Below, piece by piece: positions 17,380-25,124 of a stretch of 32,107 bases of DNA (positions are counted from its first letter, which is position 1; every line of letters starts with the position of its first letter). The notes beneath the pieces were generated by a model. The model searched no databases and had not been told where the DNA came from. It saw nothing but the letters and a program-made list of their open reading frames with translations. The stretch is from Vicinamibacteraceae bacterium. GTDB taxonomy: Bacteria > Planctomycetota > Phycisphaerae > Phycisphaerales > UBA5793. The position numbers and the translations under genes were made by a program. Where the stretch lies: the NCBI GenBank assembly GCA_011525805.1, contig WYBR01000125.1:1-32107 (forward strand), given 5' to 3'.

Positions 17380-18852
17380 TCAGCGGATGGTGTCCGAGAC
17401 GACGTTTGTCGTTTCGTTGAGTTCGGCCGCCTGGATCCAGACCTGCCGTCCCGAAGTGCCGTCGGGGACGCGGCGCGTCATGCTCGCCACGCCCTGCCCG
17501 TTGGCGCGGACGCGTGCGATGAGCGTCGGGTTGCGGATCGCGGCCGTGACGTTCAGCGGCGGAATCTGCGTCGCCCCGGTGCCGACGAGGCTGTAGGCGA
17601 AGTAGACGTAGCCGTTGGGCGTCGCGCCGTTCACGGTGAGCGTCGTGTTCTGCCCCGCAACGAGGTCCGTGACGCTCAGTTTCATCTTCGTGACGATCTT
17701 GTGGACGCTGCCCGCCAGGCTCACGATGTACACCTCGCCCGAGGCGTCTTCACCGAAGGACGAAATCGAACTGATCGAGCCCCCGCCCAGTTCCGACGTG
17801 CGGTCGCGCAGGTTGAAGATGTTCTGCCCGTCGAACTCGAAGGAGTAGATGTTGCGGCTGCAGTAGTCGGCGAAGTAGTACGTTCCGTTGTGCAAGGGCA
17901 TCGACGAGCCGCGGTAGATGTACCCGCCCGTGACTGAGCAGCGTCCGCCGGTGTGGTCGTAGGTGTGGATGGGCAAAGTGAGTTCGGGGGCGTTGCACGT
18001 GCAGCCCGAAAGGCCCGTGCAACGGAGGCCCTCCATGCACCGCCAGCCGTAGTTCTTCCCCCCGTCGCCCGCGGCCTCAAAGTTGATCTCTTCAATCACG
18101 TTCTGGCCGACGTCGCCCATGTACATGTCGCCCGTGTCGCGGTCGAAACTCCACCGCCACGGGTTGCGCACGCCCAGCGCCCAGATCTCATCGCGCACCG
18201 CGGGGTCGTTCACGAAGGGGTTGTCGGGCGGGATGGTGTAGGGAAGGTCATCCACGTCGATGCGGAGCATCTTGCCGAGGAGTTCCTGTCCGTTCTGGGC
18301 GCGGTTGCCGGGGTCGTTGCCGCTGCCTCCGTCCCCCATGCCGATATAGAGATACCCGTCGACGGGCGAAAAGCCCAGGCACCCTCCGTTGTGATTCGAG
18401 AACGGCTGGTTGACCGTCAGCACGATCTCCTCGGAGTTGAAGTCGGCGACGTCGGGGTCTGCGGTGACGGAGTACCGCGCGACGACGGTGTGGCCCGATG
18501 TGTTCGTGTAGTTGATGAAGAAGTAGCCGTTGTTCGCGTAGTCCGGATGGAACGCCAGACCGAGCAACCCGCGCTCGCCTCCGACGGAGAGCCGGCTGCG
18601 CACGTTGAGGAACGGCGTCGGGAGCACCTGGCCGCCCCTGAGGATTTTGATCAGGCCGCTGTTCTGCTCGACGATGAAGAGGCGCTCGAAATCGCCCGGC
18701 GGAGAGGTGGCGAAGAGCGCCCCCGACACCCCCGTCGCCACCGGCTCGGTCGACAGCGTCTGCGCCTGGGCGCTCTGTTGAATGCAACCCAGACCAAGGG
18801 CCGCAGCAAGCGCTGGGACCAGGATCCTGCTGAACTGATTCCTCGGGAACAT
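17380..18852 (-). CDS. Secreted PQQ-type sugar/sorbosone dehydrogenase-like beta-propeller protein
   Basis: A 490-residue protein. A signal peptide covers about residues 1-31 (LVPALAAALGLG core, AQAQ cleavage site). Residues about 35-380 match the soluble glucose/sorbosone dehydrogenase six-bladed propeller: LLGLAFHPDYANNGYFFINYT, SNHNGGCLGFSPVDGYLYIG with probable catalytic H154, GMGDGGSG, and the arginine motif WALGVRNPWRWSFD. The family oxidises aldoses or related sugars with PQQ, but many planctomycete members are uncharacterised, so the substrate is open. The last 100 residues are the Ig-like tail (VYFAYSLVGTG ... VWIQAAELNETTNVVS) also found on the downstream protease. The ATG at 18852 is chosen over one 36 bases upstream because AGGGAG precedes it and it opens the signal peptide. 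Confidence 0.88.
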   Translation of the reverse strand: MFPRNQFSRILVPALAAALGLGCIQQSAQAQTLSTEPVATGVSGALFATSPPGDFERLFIVEQNSGLIKILRGGQVLPTPFLNVRSRLSVGGERGLLGLAFHPDYANNGYFFINYTNTSGHTVVARYSVTADPDVADFNSEEIVLTVNQPFSNHNGGCLGFSPVDGYLYIGMGDGGSGNDPGNRAQNGQELLGKMLRIDVDDLPYTIPPDNPFVNDPAVRDEIWALGVRNPWRWSFDRDTGDMYMGDVGQNVIEEINFEAAGDGGKNYGWRCMEGLRCTGLSGCTCNAPELTLPIHTYDHTGGRCSVTGGYIYRGSSMPLHNGTYYFADYCSRNIYSFEFDGQNIFNLRDRTSELGGGSISSISSFGEDASGEVYIVSLAGSVHKIVTKMKLSVTDLVAGQNTTLTVNGATPNGYVYFAYSLVGTGATQIPPLNVTAAIRNPTLIARVRANGQGVASMTRRVPDGTSGRQVWIQAAELNETTNVVSDTIR

Positions 18853-18857
18853 GGCTT

Positions 18858-18863
18858 CTCCCT
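18858..18863 (-). promoter_or_regulatory. Ribosome binding site AGGGAG that fixes the start at 18852
   Basis: It lies five bases upstream of the ATG at 18852 on the minus strand and sets this start above the in-frame ATG at 18888. Confidence 0.7.
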
Positions 18864-18905
18864 TCTCGTGATCTGCTTCGGCGTACACCTTCCGCGTCCA
18901 GAAAA

Positions 18906-18921
18906 CCGGGTCTTTGCCCGG
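18906..18921 (-). other. Short hairpin followed by T-run in the leader of the sugar dehydrogenase gene
   Basis: CCGGG-CAAAGA-CCCGG followed by TTTTCT when read on the minus strand, 54 bases before the start codon. The stem is only five pairs, so an attenuator role is weakly supported. Confidence 0.3.
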
Positions 18922-19110
18922 ATTCTTCCGGAGTTTGGCAGGTTCGCGGACGAATGGCCCCGCCCGGCGACAGAAGGAAGATACCGCCGCCGGGGCGTGA
19001 ACGCAAGTCGCCGTCGGACCGAATGTTAGAAAATCTGCCGGCCGGAACCTTCGCAGACCTTCGGACAGGCCGTTGTGCGCTTGAGTCGGACCCGATGGTC
19101 CGCGAACCTC

Positions 19111-19124
19111 GCCGGCCGGCCGGC
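19111..19124. repeat. 14-base palindrome GCCGGCCGGCCGGC after the membrane protein gene
   Basis: A perfect palindrome ten bases downstream of the stop of the minus-strand gene ending at 19135. It could contribute to transcription termination; no T-run follows. Confidence 0.4.
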
Positions 19125-19134
19125 TGAACGTGCC

Positions 19135-19713
19135 TCAGTCCTGTCCCAGTGGCCGCGGATCGCGGAAAGGCCGTGTCGTGAACGTGTTGACGGCGAACGC
19201 GGCGAGGGTGATGAGCAGACCCCCGATCCAGGCGCCCCGGCGCGGCCAGATGTCGAAGCGCGGCAGCGCCGCCCCTTCGCTCTTCGCCCGCGCCAGCACG
19301 GCCGCATTCGCGTCGTGAAGCGTCGGTCGCGTCTTCACAACCTTCTCGTCCGCGAGGGGAACCAACCCGTTCTTGACGTTGTTCTCATATGCCTCGACGA
19401 TGCTGCGGTGGGCTCCCACGGACTGTTCGTAGATTTCATCCGCGCCCTCGACGATGAACATCTCCTTCAACCGCGAGTCGTCGGGAGGATACATCCGCCC
19501 GAGGGCCGACGGTCCGGGGAGACACCACATCGGAAGGACAATCGCCAGGGGCATGAGCGCGGCGCCAACGAGGGCGTAGCCGAGGTTCAGCCCCGCTCCC
19601 ATGCCGATCCAGAAGATCACCAGCATGATCGGGATCATGTTGGGGATCTGAAACGCCCCGGCAAAGAACCCGACCGCCACTCCGCACGCCAGAAATGAGA
19701 GAAGTCTGCCCAT
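19135..19713 (-). CDS. Multi-pass membrane protein of unknown function
   Basis: A 192-residue protein. Three hydrophobic segments are packed in the first 66 residues (about 3-23, 26-44, 47-66), with a fourth near the C-terminus (about 162-180). Between them lies a soluble loop of about 95 residues with charged helices and the phrase ALGRMYPPDDSRLKEMF. I do not recognise a family. The ATG at 19713 has no Shine-Dalgarno, but a TAGCAT -10-like box ends nine bases upstream, so the mRNA may have almost no leader. The gene stands alone between the sugar dehydrogenase and the lipoprotein gene, all on the minus strand but with gaps of more than 150 bases. Confidence 0.7.
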   Translation of the reverse strand: MGRLLSFLACGVAVGFFAGAFQIPNMIPIMLVIFWIGMGAGLNLGYALVGAALMPLAIVLPMWCLPGPSALGRMYPPDDSRLKEMFIVEGADEIYEQSVGAHRSIVEAYENNVKNGLVPLADEKVVKTRPTLHDANAAVLARAKSEGAALPRFDIWPRRGAWIGGLLITLAAFAVNTFTTRPFRDPRPLGQD

Positions 19714-19722
19714 AGGGAGGCA

Positions 19723-19728
19723 ATGCTA
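19723..19728 (-). promoter_or_regulatory. Possible -10 TAGCAT close to the start codon
   Basis: TAGCAT on the minus strand ends nine bases before the ATG at 19713, with TTGCCC 16 bases further upstream as a -35 candidate. Confidence 0.35.
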
Positions 19729-19866
19729 GCCCCGCGCCACTCCCGGGCAATCGGCCGGTAGAGGCGAACAGCGCTTCGCGAATCGTGATGCCCCGACCTG
19801 CGACGCCGCCGGTCCGGTGTTCGGTCGCCGCCACGGCGCGCCCGGCTCGCCGCAATGAAACAGGGT

Positions 19867-20757
19867 TCACTCGGAGCGAACGGTCACCGTCACACTGCCG
19901 TTGGACGTCGAAACGACGCCATCCGGCCCCGAATCGCCGATCTGCACGATCTTCGAGCGGTTGTCGCCCTGCGCGCTCACGCCCGGTCCGCTGGTGCGGA
20001 TCGAGCCGTTGGACGTCGAGGCGGCGATGCGGCCGGCGAAGGAAGCCGGCAGATCGAGTTTGATCGAGCCGTTCGAAGTGTGGATCGTCAGCGCACCGCT
20101 CGCGCCGTCCGCGCCGCGGCACGATACGTTGCCGTTGGACGTGCGGACGGAAACGGGACCGGTGAACCCCAGGACTTCGACGCCCCCATTGGAGGTCTTC
20201 ACCTCAACTTCATCGCCGGGACTGGTGACTTCGACGCGGCCGTTGGAGGTCCACGCCGTTACGCGGCCCGCCTGATCGGTGATGCGAATGGAGCCGTTGC
20301 TCGTCTCGGCGCGTCCTTCGCCGTCAATGCCTCGGAGCGTGATTCCGCCGTTGCTCGTCTTGATGGCAGCGCCGGCAGCGTCCGGCAGCAGGATCTGAAG
20401 GGCGCACCCCTCGCTGCCTCGCCGCTCTTCGGGAAAGGCGACGTCGACGGCCAAGGTGCCGTCTTCGAGCCGTTCCAGCCGCACCTGCGTCGCCGCGAGC
20501 CGCGCATCGGCCTCTTCCTGCGTGCTGCCGACCGCCGTCAGCCGGGCCACGACCTGCACATCCTGGCGCTGGGCGTCGGCAACCACCTCCACCGCGCCGT
20601 TGGCGGTCGTCACCCGGATCGGCGAGCGCGGAGCGTGGTCAGTCGTCAGCACACGCTCTTCCCTCGCCCGGAAAGGGCTGTCGCTGAAAGTACACGCGCA
20701 GAGCCCGAGAAGGCAGAGTGAAACGATCGCCCAAGCGGATACCCTTGAGGGATGCAC
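19867..20757 (-). CDS. DUF4097-like lipoprotein with strict 18-residue TSNG repeats
   Basis: A 296-residue protein starting at GTG. A hydrophobic signal (residues about 8-21) ends in LCAC, a likely lipobox with lipidated C22. The mature part is a repeat protein: TSNG occurs at residues 134, 152, 170, 188, 206, 227, 248 and 284, with TANG at 51. The first five are exactly 18 residues apart. Each is followed by a short strand such as SIRIT or GVEVLG. This pattern fits the DUF4097 family, a right-handed beta-helix or solenoid whose function is mostly unknown and is often described as adhesin-like. AAGGAG six bases upstream supports the GTG start. A lipid-anchored solenoid in the periplasm or on the surface is the likely picture. 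Confidence 0.85.
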   Translation of the reverse strand: MHPSRVSAWAIVSLCLLGLCACTFSDSPFRAREERVLTTDHAPRSPIRVTTANGAVEVVADAQRQDVQVVARLTAVGSTQEEADARLAATQVRLERLEDGTLAVDVAFPEERRGSEGCALQILLPDAAGAAIKTSNGGITLRGIDGEGRAETSNGSIRITDQAGRVTAWTSNGRVEVTSPGDEVEVKTSNGGVEVLGFTGPVSVRTSNGNVSCRGADGASGALTIHTSNGSIKLDLPASFAGRIAASTSNGSIRTSGPGVSAQGDNRSKIVQIGDSGPDGVVSTSNGSVTVTVRSE

Positions 20758-20763
20758 GAGAGA

Positions 20764-20769
20764 CTCCTT
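20764..20769 (-). promoter_or_regulatory. Ribosome binding site AAGGAG that fixes a GTG start at 20757
   Basis: It lies six bases upstream of GTG (20757-20755) and is the only strong site near the signal peptide start. Confidence 0.7.
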
Positions 20770-20979
20770 TCCAGATCGCGGTTCGGCGAGTCAGGAGCGT
20801 AGGCGCCCATTGAGGCCGCCTGACCGCGTTTGTTGGGAATCGACAAGGAGTTCTCTCACGAGATGCCGGCATTGCGACTGCCCGGAGCCGGTCGTGCGTC
20901 TTGGCGGTTGTTCCGCGCCCGCATCGGGCGAGGATGGCGACGGTCCTTCGACTCTGTCCTTCATACATGGAGAAGAAGC

Positions 20980-22479
20980 ATGCCTGCTGAGAAGTTGATG
21001 GCGCACAGCGTTTTACGAACCGTGGCGGCTCTGGCGGTGGCGGCGGGAGGCCTGACCCTTCTGGCGACTCGGCAGACCGACGCCCAGGTGATCACCCTCG
21101 GCGCCTCCTCGCGGGCTCCGGCCCGAGCCGGCGGCGTCACGGACCGCGACCGCGATGCCCTGATCTCAACACTCGGCCTCGACAAGTCGCAGGAAGAACT
21201 GGTCCGCGCGCTGCACGAGGGCCATCGGGCGGCGTGGGACGAGGCGCGGGAGGCGCACCGCGAGCAGACGCAGGCGACTTTTCAGGCCGCCAAGGCGAGC
21301 GGCGACTTCCAGTCGCTGGGCCCAAAGATGCGCACCGCGCAGCAGGAGTGGATGAGGCAGAGCGATGCGCTCGAAGCAGAGTTCTTCACCAACGTGAAGA
21401 GCCTGCTCAGCGATGACCAACTGGCTGCCTGGCCGCGGTTCGAGCGCGACCGCCGCCGACGCACGCTCCTGGCGACCCAGTCGCGCCTCAGCGGTGAAGG
21501 AGTCGATCTCATCGACGTCGCCGACTCGATCGACCTTGCCGCGGAAACGCTCGCGCGGCTCGAGCCCGTCTCCGAGCAGTACGCGAGTGAAGCGGATCTC
21601 GGAATAGCCGAGCGAACTCGCGCCATCGAGGCCGTCGAGAAGGCGATGGAGCCCGCGATGGAGGGTTCACCTGAGGAAGTCGATCCGGCGGCGATCGAGG
21701 AACTGCGTCTCAAACTCCACGGCCGCCGGCTCGCGCTGCGCGATCTGCACGCCCGCTACGCCACGCTCTTCGAGTCGCATCTCACCGAGCAGCAGGCCGC
21801 GAGTTTCCGTGAGCAGTTCAGGCTCCGGTCCTTCCCGCGGATCTACCGCCCCACGGCCGCGGACCGCTACCTCGAGCAGATCGAAGGCCTCGACTCGCTC
21901 AACGAAGAGCAGCAGCGCGCCCTGGCAGGATTGTCGGGCGACTTCGGTCGGCAGGTCGGTCTGATCAACGATCAACTGGCTGAGATCGTGCGCTCGGAGG
22001 AGGAGTCGCCGCCTGGCGCCGGCGGGTTCTTCGGCGAGGGTCCGAGCGGCATGATCTTCGGCGATGAGGCCGGACCCCAGATCGAGTTGGATGCGGGCGA
22101 GAGCCAGAGCGCCGTGCTCGTGATGCGCTCCGAATTGGTTGCCGCCCCGCCGCAGCCGGGCGTGCGAACCACGCGCCCCGAGCCGGCAACGCCCCAGATC
22201 TTCACTTTCGGAGCACCGGCGGAGGACGAAGACTCGCCGCGAGGCAAACTCAGCCGCTCGAAGCGCGACCTCGTCTCCCGGACGATCGAGTCCGCTTACG
22301 CCCTGCTCACCCCCGAGCAACAGGCTCTGGCGCCCAAGCCCGATGACGACCAGCGGCTTTCACCCGAGGAGCGAGTGCAGCACCGCCTCCGCAGGGTGCT
22401 CGAAGGAGCGGTCATCGAGACTTCCGGCGAAGGCGGCCAGAACATCACCATCACCGTCGAATCGTCCGAGGACAAGTAA
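20980..22479 (+). CDS. Secreted helical protein with LTxxQ-like motifs, paralogue 1
   Basis: A 499-residue protein with a signal sequence at about residues 9-35 (VAALAVAAGGLTLLA, then TDAQ). The rest is charged and helical, with probable coiled-coil stretches. Four short motifs recur in order: LSDDQLAAW, LTEQQAASF, LNEEQQRAL and LTPEQQALA, resembling the LTxxQ motif of Spy/CpxP periplasmic chaperones, although this protein is much longer. It aligns by eye along most of its length with the next gene (shared YxPTxADRY, LGLDxSQ and LLTPEQ...APKP). A Gly/Glu-rich insert near residues 345-420 is private to this copy. GGAG seven bases upstream supports the ATG at 20980. A role in the periplasm in protein folding or stress is an inference only. 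A strong terminator follows at 22520. Confidence 0.78.
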   Translation: MPAEKLMAHSVLRTVAALAVAAGGLTLLATRQTDAQVITLGASSRAPARAGGVTDRDRDALISTLGLDKSQEELVRALHEGHRAAWDEAREAHREQTQATFQAAKASGDFQSLGPKMRTAQQEWMRQSDALEAEFFTNVKSLLSDDQLAAWPRFERDRRRRTLLATQSRLSGEGVDLIDVADSIDLAAETLARLEPVSEQYASEADLGIAERTRAIEAVEKAMEPAMEGSPEEVDPAAIEELRLKLHGRRLALRDLHARYATLFESHLTEQQAASFREQFRLRSFPRIYRPTAADRYLEQIEGLDSLNEEQQRALAGLSGDFGRQVGLINDQLAEIVRSEEESPPGAGGFFGEGPSGMIFGDEAGPQIELDAGESQSAVLVMRSELVAAPPQPGVRTTRPEPATPQIFTFGAPAEDEDSPRGKLSRSKRDLVSRTIESAYALLTPEQQALAPKPDDDQRLSPEERVQHRLRRVLEGAVIETSGEGGQNITITVESSEDK

Positions 22480-22519
22480 CGGCTCCTCCGGCAGACTCCC
22501 AAAATCGATCCCGTTTCCC

Positions 22520-22547
22520 CAGCGCCGGACTGCCTGGTCCGGCGCTG
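22520..22547 (+). terminator. Rho-independent terminator
   Basis: CAGCGCCGGAC and GTCCGGCGCTG form a perfect 11-bp stem with loop TGCCTG, followed by TCATTTTCT. It lies 40 bases after the stop of the first paralogue and separates it from the second, which therefore probably has its own promoter. Confidence 0.88.
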
Positions 22548-22575
22548 TCATTTTCTCGGCCCGCTCCGCGGCAAT

Positions 22576-22614
22576 AGGGGCAACCCCTCTTCGTTCGACC
22601 GGTAGCAGAAGAGG
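22576..22614 (+). other. Two mutually exclusive hairpins in the leader of paralogue 2
   Basis: AGGGG-CAA-CCCCT (22576-22588) and CCTCTTC...GAAGAGG (22586-22592 with 22608-22614) share bases 22586-22588, so only one can form fully. The region is about 60-100 bases before the ATG at 22675. Confidence 0.35.
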
Positions 22615-22674
22615 TGGATTTTGGACCGGCGGACCCGCAAACGGCTCCACCGGGCACTGGAAAGGACAATCCTC

Positions 22675-24033
22675 ATGAACCTCTCGAGTTGGTATCGCAG
22701 CGTGGCGCGATGGAGTTGTACGGTCGTGATCGGAGCGCTCGCAGTGGTCGGCGCCTCGACAGCGCCGGCCCAGATGGGCGGATTCGGCGGGGCGAACTTC
22801 CGTTCGCCGCTCAGCAGCGGCGAAGTGGATCGCATGATCGAAACCCTCGGCCTGGATGAGTCCCAGGCATCGCTGGTCAAGTCCCTCTACGAGGGCTTCA
22901 GCGAGTCCTACGAGGCGGCCTCCGAGGAGGCCCGCGGACGGATGCGCGAGTCCTTCCGCCAGATGCGCGAGAGCGGCGAGTGGCAGGGCGCGGCCTCGGT
23001 CGGCCTCAACGCCGGGCGCGAGTGGCAGAAGCAGAGCACGGGCCTGGTGCAGTCCTTCTTCGCCGACGTCCAGACGGTGCTCACGAAGGAGCAGCAGGAA
23101 CAGTGGGACCGGTACCAGCGAGAGTGGCGCCGCCGCAGTTCCTTCCGCGGCGGCAACCAGCCCGGCGCGCTCGCGGGCGAGAACATCGACCTCGTCGAAC
23201 TCGTCGAGGAAGTCGACCTGACGGACGAGGAGTACGACGCGCTCGACCCCGTGCTCGAGGCCTACTCCATCGAAATCGACCCAGCGCTGGCGGCGCGCGA
23301 TCGCGCCTTCGATGACATGACCAGCCTCACCTCGGCCGTGCTTGAAGGCAAGTCACCGGTCGAGGACCTGGAGTCGAAGTTCAAGACGCTTCAGCGGTCG
23401 CGGGTATTGGTGCGCGACGTGAACGACCGGTACGCTCAGCACCTGGCCGCGCACCTTTCGCCTGAGAAGGGCGAGGCGATTCAGCGCGAGTACCGCCGGC
23501 GGAGTTTCCGCGGCATCTACTCCCCCACTCTCGCGGACCGCTACTTCGAGACGGTGCGCGAGCAGGCGACCCTCACCGAACCGCAGATCAACGCGCTCCA
23601 GATGGTCGAGCGGGACTTCCTCACGCAGAGCGACGCAATCAACCGGCAACTCGCCGACCTGCAGAAGAAGCGCGAGATCGACGACCAGCAGCGCATCTTT
23701 GACCGCATGACGATGATGGCGCGGGGCGGATTCGAACGCGGCCAGGGCCGCGGCCCCGGCGGGCCCGGCGGCTTCTTCGGCGCCGAAGCGCAGGACGACC
23801 CTCGGCGGACGCTCATGCAGCAGAAGAACGACCTCGTCGAGAACACGCTCAACTCCGTCGTCGCCCTGCTCACCCCGGAGCAACTTGCCGCCGCGCCCAA
23901 GCCCGAGCGGCGCCAGGCGCGCGGGGGCGATCGCGGGGGCCGCGAAGTGACCGACGAGCAGCGGCGCGAGATGGAGCAGCGCTTCCGCGAACGCCGCGAG
24001 CGCGGCTTCGATCGCGACGACGGCGGCAACTGA
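22675..24033 (+). CDS. Secreted helical protein with LTxxQ-like motifs, paralogue 2
   Basis: A 452-residue protein. A signal peptide covers about residues 1-33 (CTVVIGALAVVGAS core, APAQ cleavage). It is the tandem relative of the gene just upstream: LTKEQQEQW, LSPEKGEAI, LTEPQINAL and LTPEQLAAA occupy the same places as the four motifs there, and SFRGIYSPTLADRY matches SFPRIYRPTAADRY. A Gly/Arg-rich patch (GRGPGGPGGFFG) lies near residues 365-380, and the C-terminus is a long Arg/Glu tail. AAAGGA eight bases upstream supports the ATG at 22675. As for its partner, the LTxxQ-like motifs hint at a periplasmic chaperone or stress protein, but the family is not one I can name. A terminator follows at 24071. 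Confidence 0.78.
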   Translation: MNLSSWYRSVARWSCTVVIGALAVVGASTAPAQMGGFGGANFRSPLSSGEVDRMIETLGLDESQASLVKSLYEGFSESYEAASEEARGRMRESFRQMRESGEWQGAASVGLNAGREWQKQSTGLVQSFFADVQTVLTKEQQEQWDRYQREWRRRSSFRGGNQPGALAGENIDLVELVEEVDLTDEEYDALDPVLEAYSIEIDPALAARDRAFDDMTSLTSAVLEGKSPVEDLESKFKTLQRSRVLVRDVNDRYAQHLAAHLSPEKGEAIQREYRRRSFRGIYSPTLADRYFETVREQATLTEPQINALQMVERDFLTQSDAINRQLADLQKKREIDDQQRIFDRMTMMARGGFERGQGRGPGGPGGFFGAEAQDDPRRTLMQQKNDLVENTLNSVVALLTPEQLAAAPKPERRQARGGDRGGREVTDEQRREMEQRFRERRERGFDRDDGGN

Positions 24034-24070
24034 CGCCCGCTCGATCGCGCCTCATCATCGGAAGGAGGGG

Positions 24071-24097
24071 AAGGTCCTCGCCCCGCGCGAGGACCTT
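24071..24097 (+). terminator. Hairpin terminator
   Basis: AAGGTCCTCG (24071-24080) and CGAGGACCTT (24088-24097) form a 10-bp stem, followed by TCTGTTG. It lies between convergent genes ending at 24033 and 24115 and mainly suits the plus-strand gene. Confidence 0.8.
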
Positions 24098-24114
24098 TCT
24101 GTTGCCTGAAGCCG

Positions 24115-24879
24115 TCAGAGTTCCGCCTGTTCGGGAAAAACCGGTGAAGCGTCGTCTTCCGCGACGAGGTAAGGTTCCTGCGTTCGGCCATCGATCTTCG
24201 CCGCGCCGAGTTCGACAAGCGCGTTGAGGGCCGCTCGCTGCTCGGCCTGCTTCTTGCTCGGACACCAGCAGGATGGGAAACGCCGGCCGTCGATCTCAAC
24301 GCACACCTCAAAGCACTTGGCGTGGTCGGGGCCTTTCTCATCAAGCAGAACGTAGACGGCGGAATGGCCGAAGTGCTTCTGCGCGTGTTGCTGGAGGACG
24401 GACTTGAAGTTCTCGTGATGCCCGCTCGCCGCAGCCGATTCGATCGGCTCGGTCATGTGACGGAGGATGAAGTCGCGGGCCGGCTCCAGGCCGCCGTCGA
24501 GGTAGATCGCCGCAATGACCGTCTCGAAGACCGCGGCGCTGAGCGACTTGGGCAGGTCGCCCGCGCGGCCCATGCCCTTGCCGGTGACCAGCAACTCGTC
24601 CAGGCCCAGCGTGCGCGCCACGTCCGAACAACTTCGCCGCGAAACGGCGGCCGACTTGATCTTCGTCAACTCCCCTTCAAGCAGGTCCGGGTAGCGGTGG
24701 TAGAGATACTCGCACACAACCATCCCGAGAATCGAGTCCCCGAAGAACTCCATCCGCTCGTTGCTTTCGAGTCGGCAGTCGGCCACCGAGGCGTGCATGA
24801 GCGCCGCTTCGAGAATCGCCGGGTTCCTGAAGCGGTGGCCGAGGAGACGCTCGGCCTGCTCGCGCGTGTTGTCGTCCAT
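24115..24879 (-). CDS. rnc: Ribonuclease III
   Basis: A 254-residue protein. It cleaves double-stranded RNA in rRNA maturation and mRNA turnover. The RNase III domain (about 5-145) carries the signature NERMEFFGDSIL (40-51), with E41, E44 and D48, and a second acidic site E119 in AAVFETVIAAIYLDGG. The residue three before E119, usually Asp (D114 in E. coli), is A116 here. The double-stranded-RNA-binding domain (about 157-228) ends in CPSKKQAEQRAALNAL. The C-terminus adds about 25 residues. The ATG at 24879 is fixed by AAGGAG five bases upstream; the frame continues open above it, but without support. It is convergent with the LTxxQ-like gene and divergent from rpmH. Confidence 0.94.
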   Translation of the reverse strand: MDDNTREQAERLLGHRFRNPAILEAALMHASVADCRLESNERMEFFGDSILGMVVCEYLYHRYPDLLEGELTKIKSAAVSRRSCSDVARTLGLDELLVTGKGMGRAGDLPKSLSAAVFETVIAAIYLDGGLEPARDFILRHMTEPIESAAASGHHENFKSVLQQHAQKHFGHSAVYVLLDEKGPDHAKCFEVCVEIDGRRFPSCWCPSKKQAEQRAALNALVELGAAKIDGRTQEPYLVAEDDASPVFPEQAEL

Positions 24880-24884
24880 GCAGA

Positions 24885-24890
24885 CTCCTT
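24885..24890 (-). promoter_or_regulatory. Ribosome binding site AAGGAG that fixes the rnc start
   Basis: It lies five bases upstream of the ATG at 24879 on the minus strand and excludes the longer open frame that reaches 25161. Confidence 0.75.
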
Positions 24891-25118
24891 CGAGGCCGCC
24901 GGCCTGGCGACGGACTCGCACCTCACCCTCGCCGCCGAAGCGGCGTGGACGACCGGGCAGGTGATCGCGCCAGCCCATGACTCGTGGCAGGCTGGAAGGA
25001 GCAGATGCCCCGATCGAACAGACAAGCCTAGACCCGCCGACGACCAGATTCCGCCGGAACCCGCGGGCGTCGCCCCGGCTCCAGACTCCATCGGCTGGCC
25101 GGGAAGGCGTGTTCACTC

Positions 25119-25124
25119 TATACT
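25119..25124 (+). promoter_or_regulatory. Probable -10 element (TATACT) of rpmH
   Basis: TATACT lies 94 bases before the ATG, in GC-rich surroundings. The -35 position (TGGCCG at 17-base spacing) is a weak match. Confidence 0.45.
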
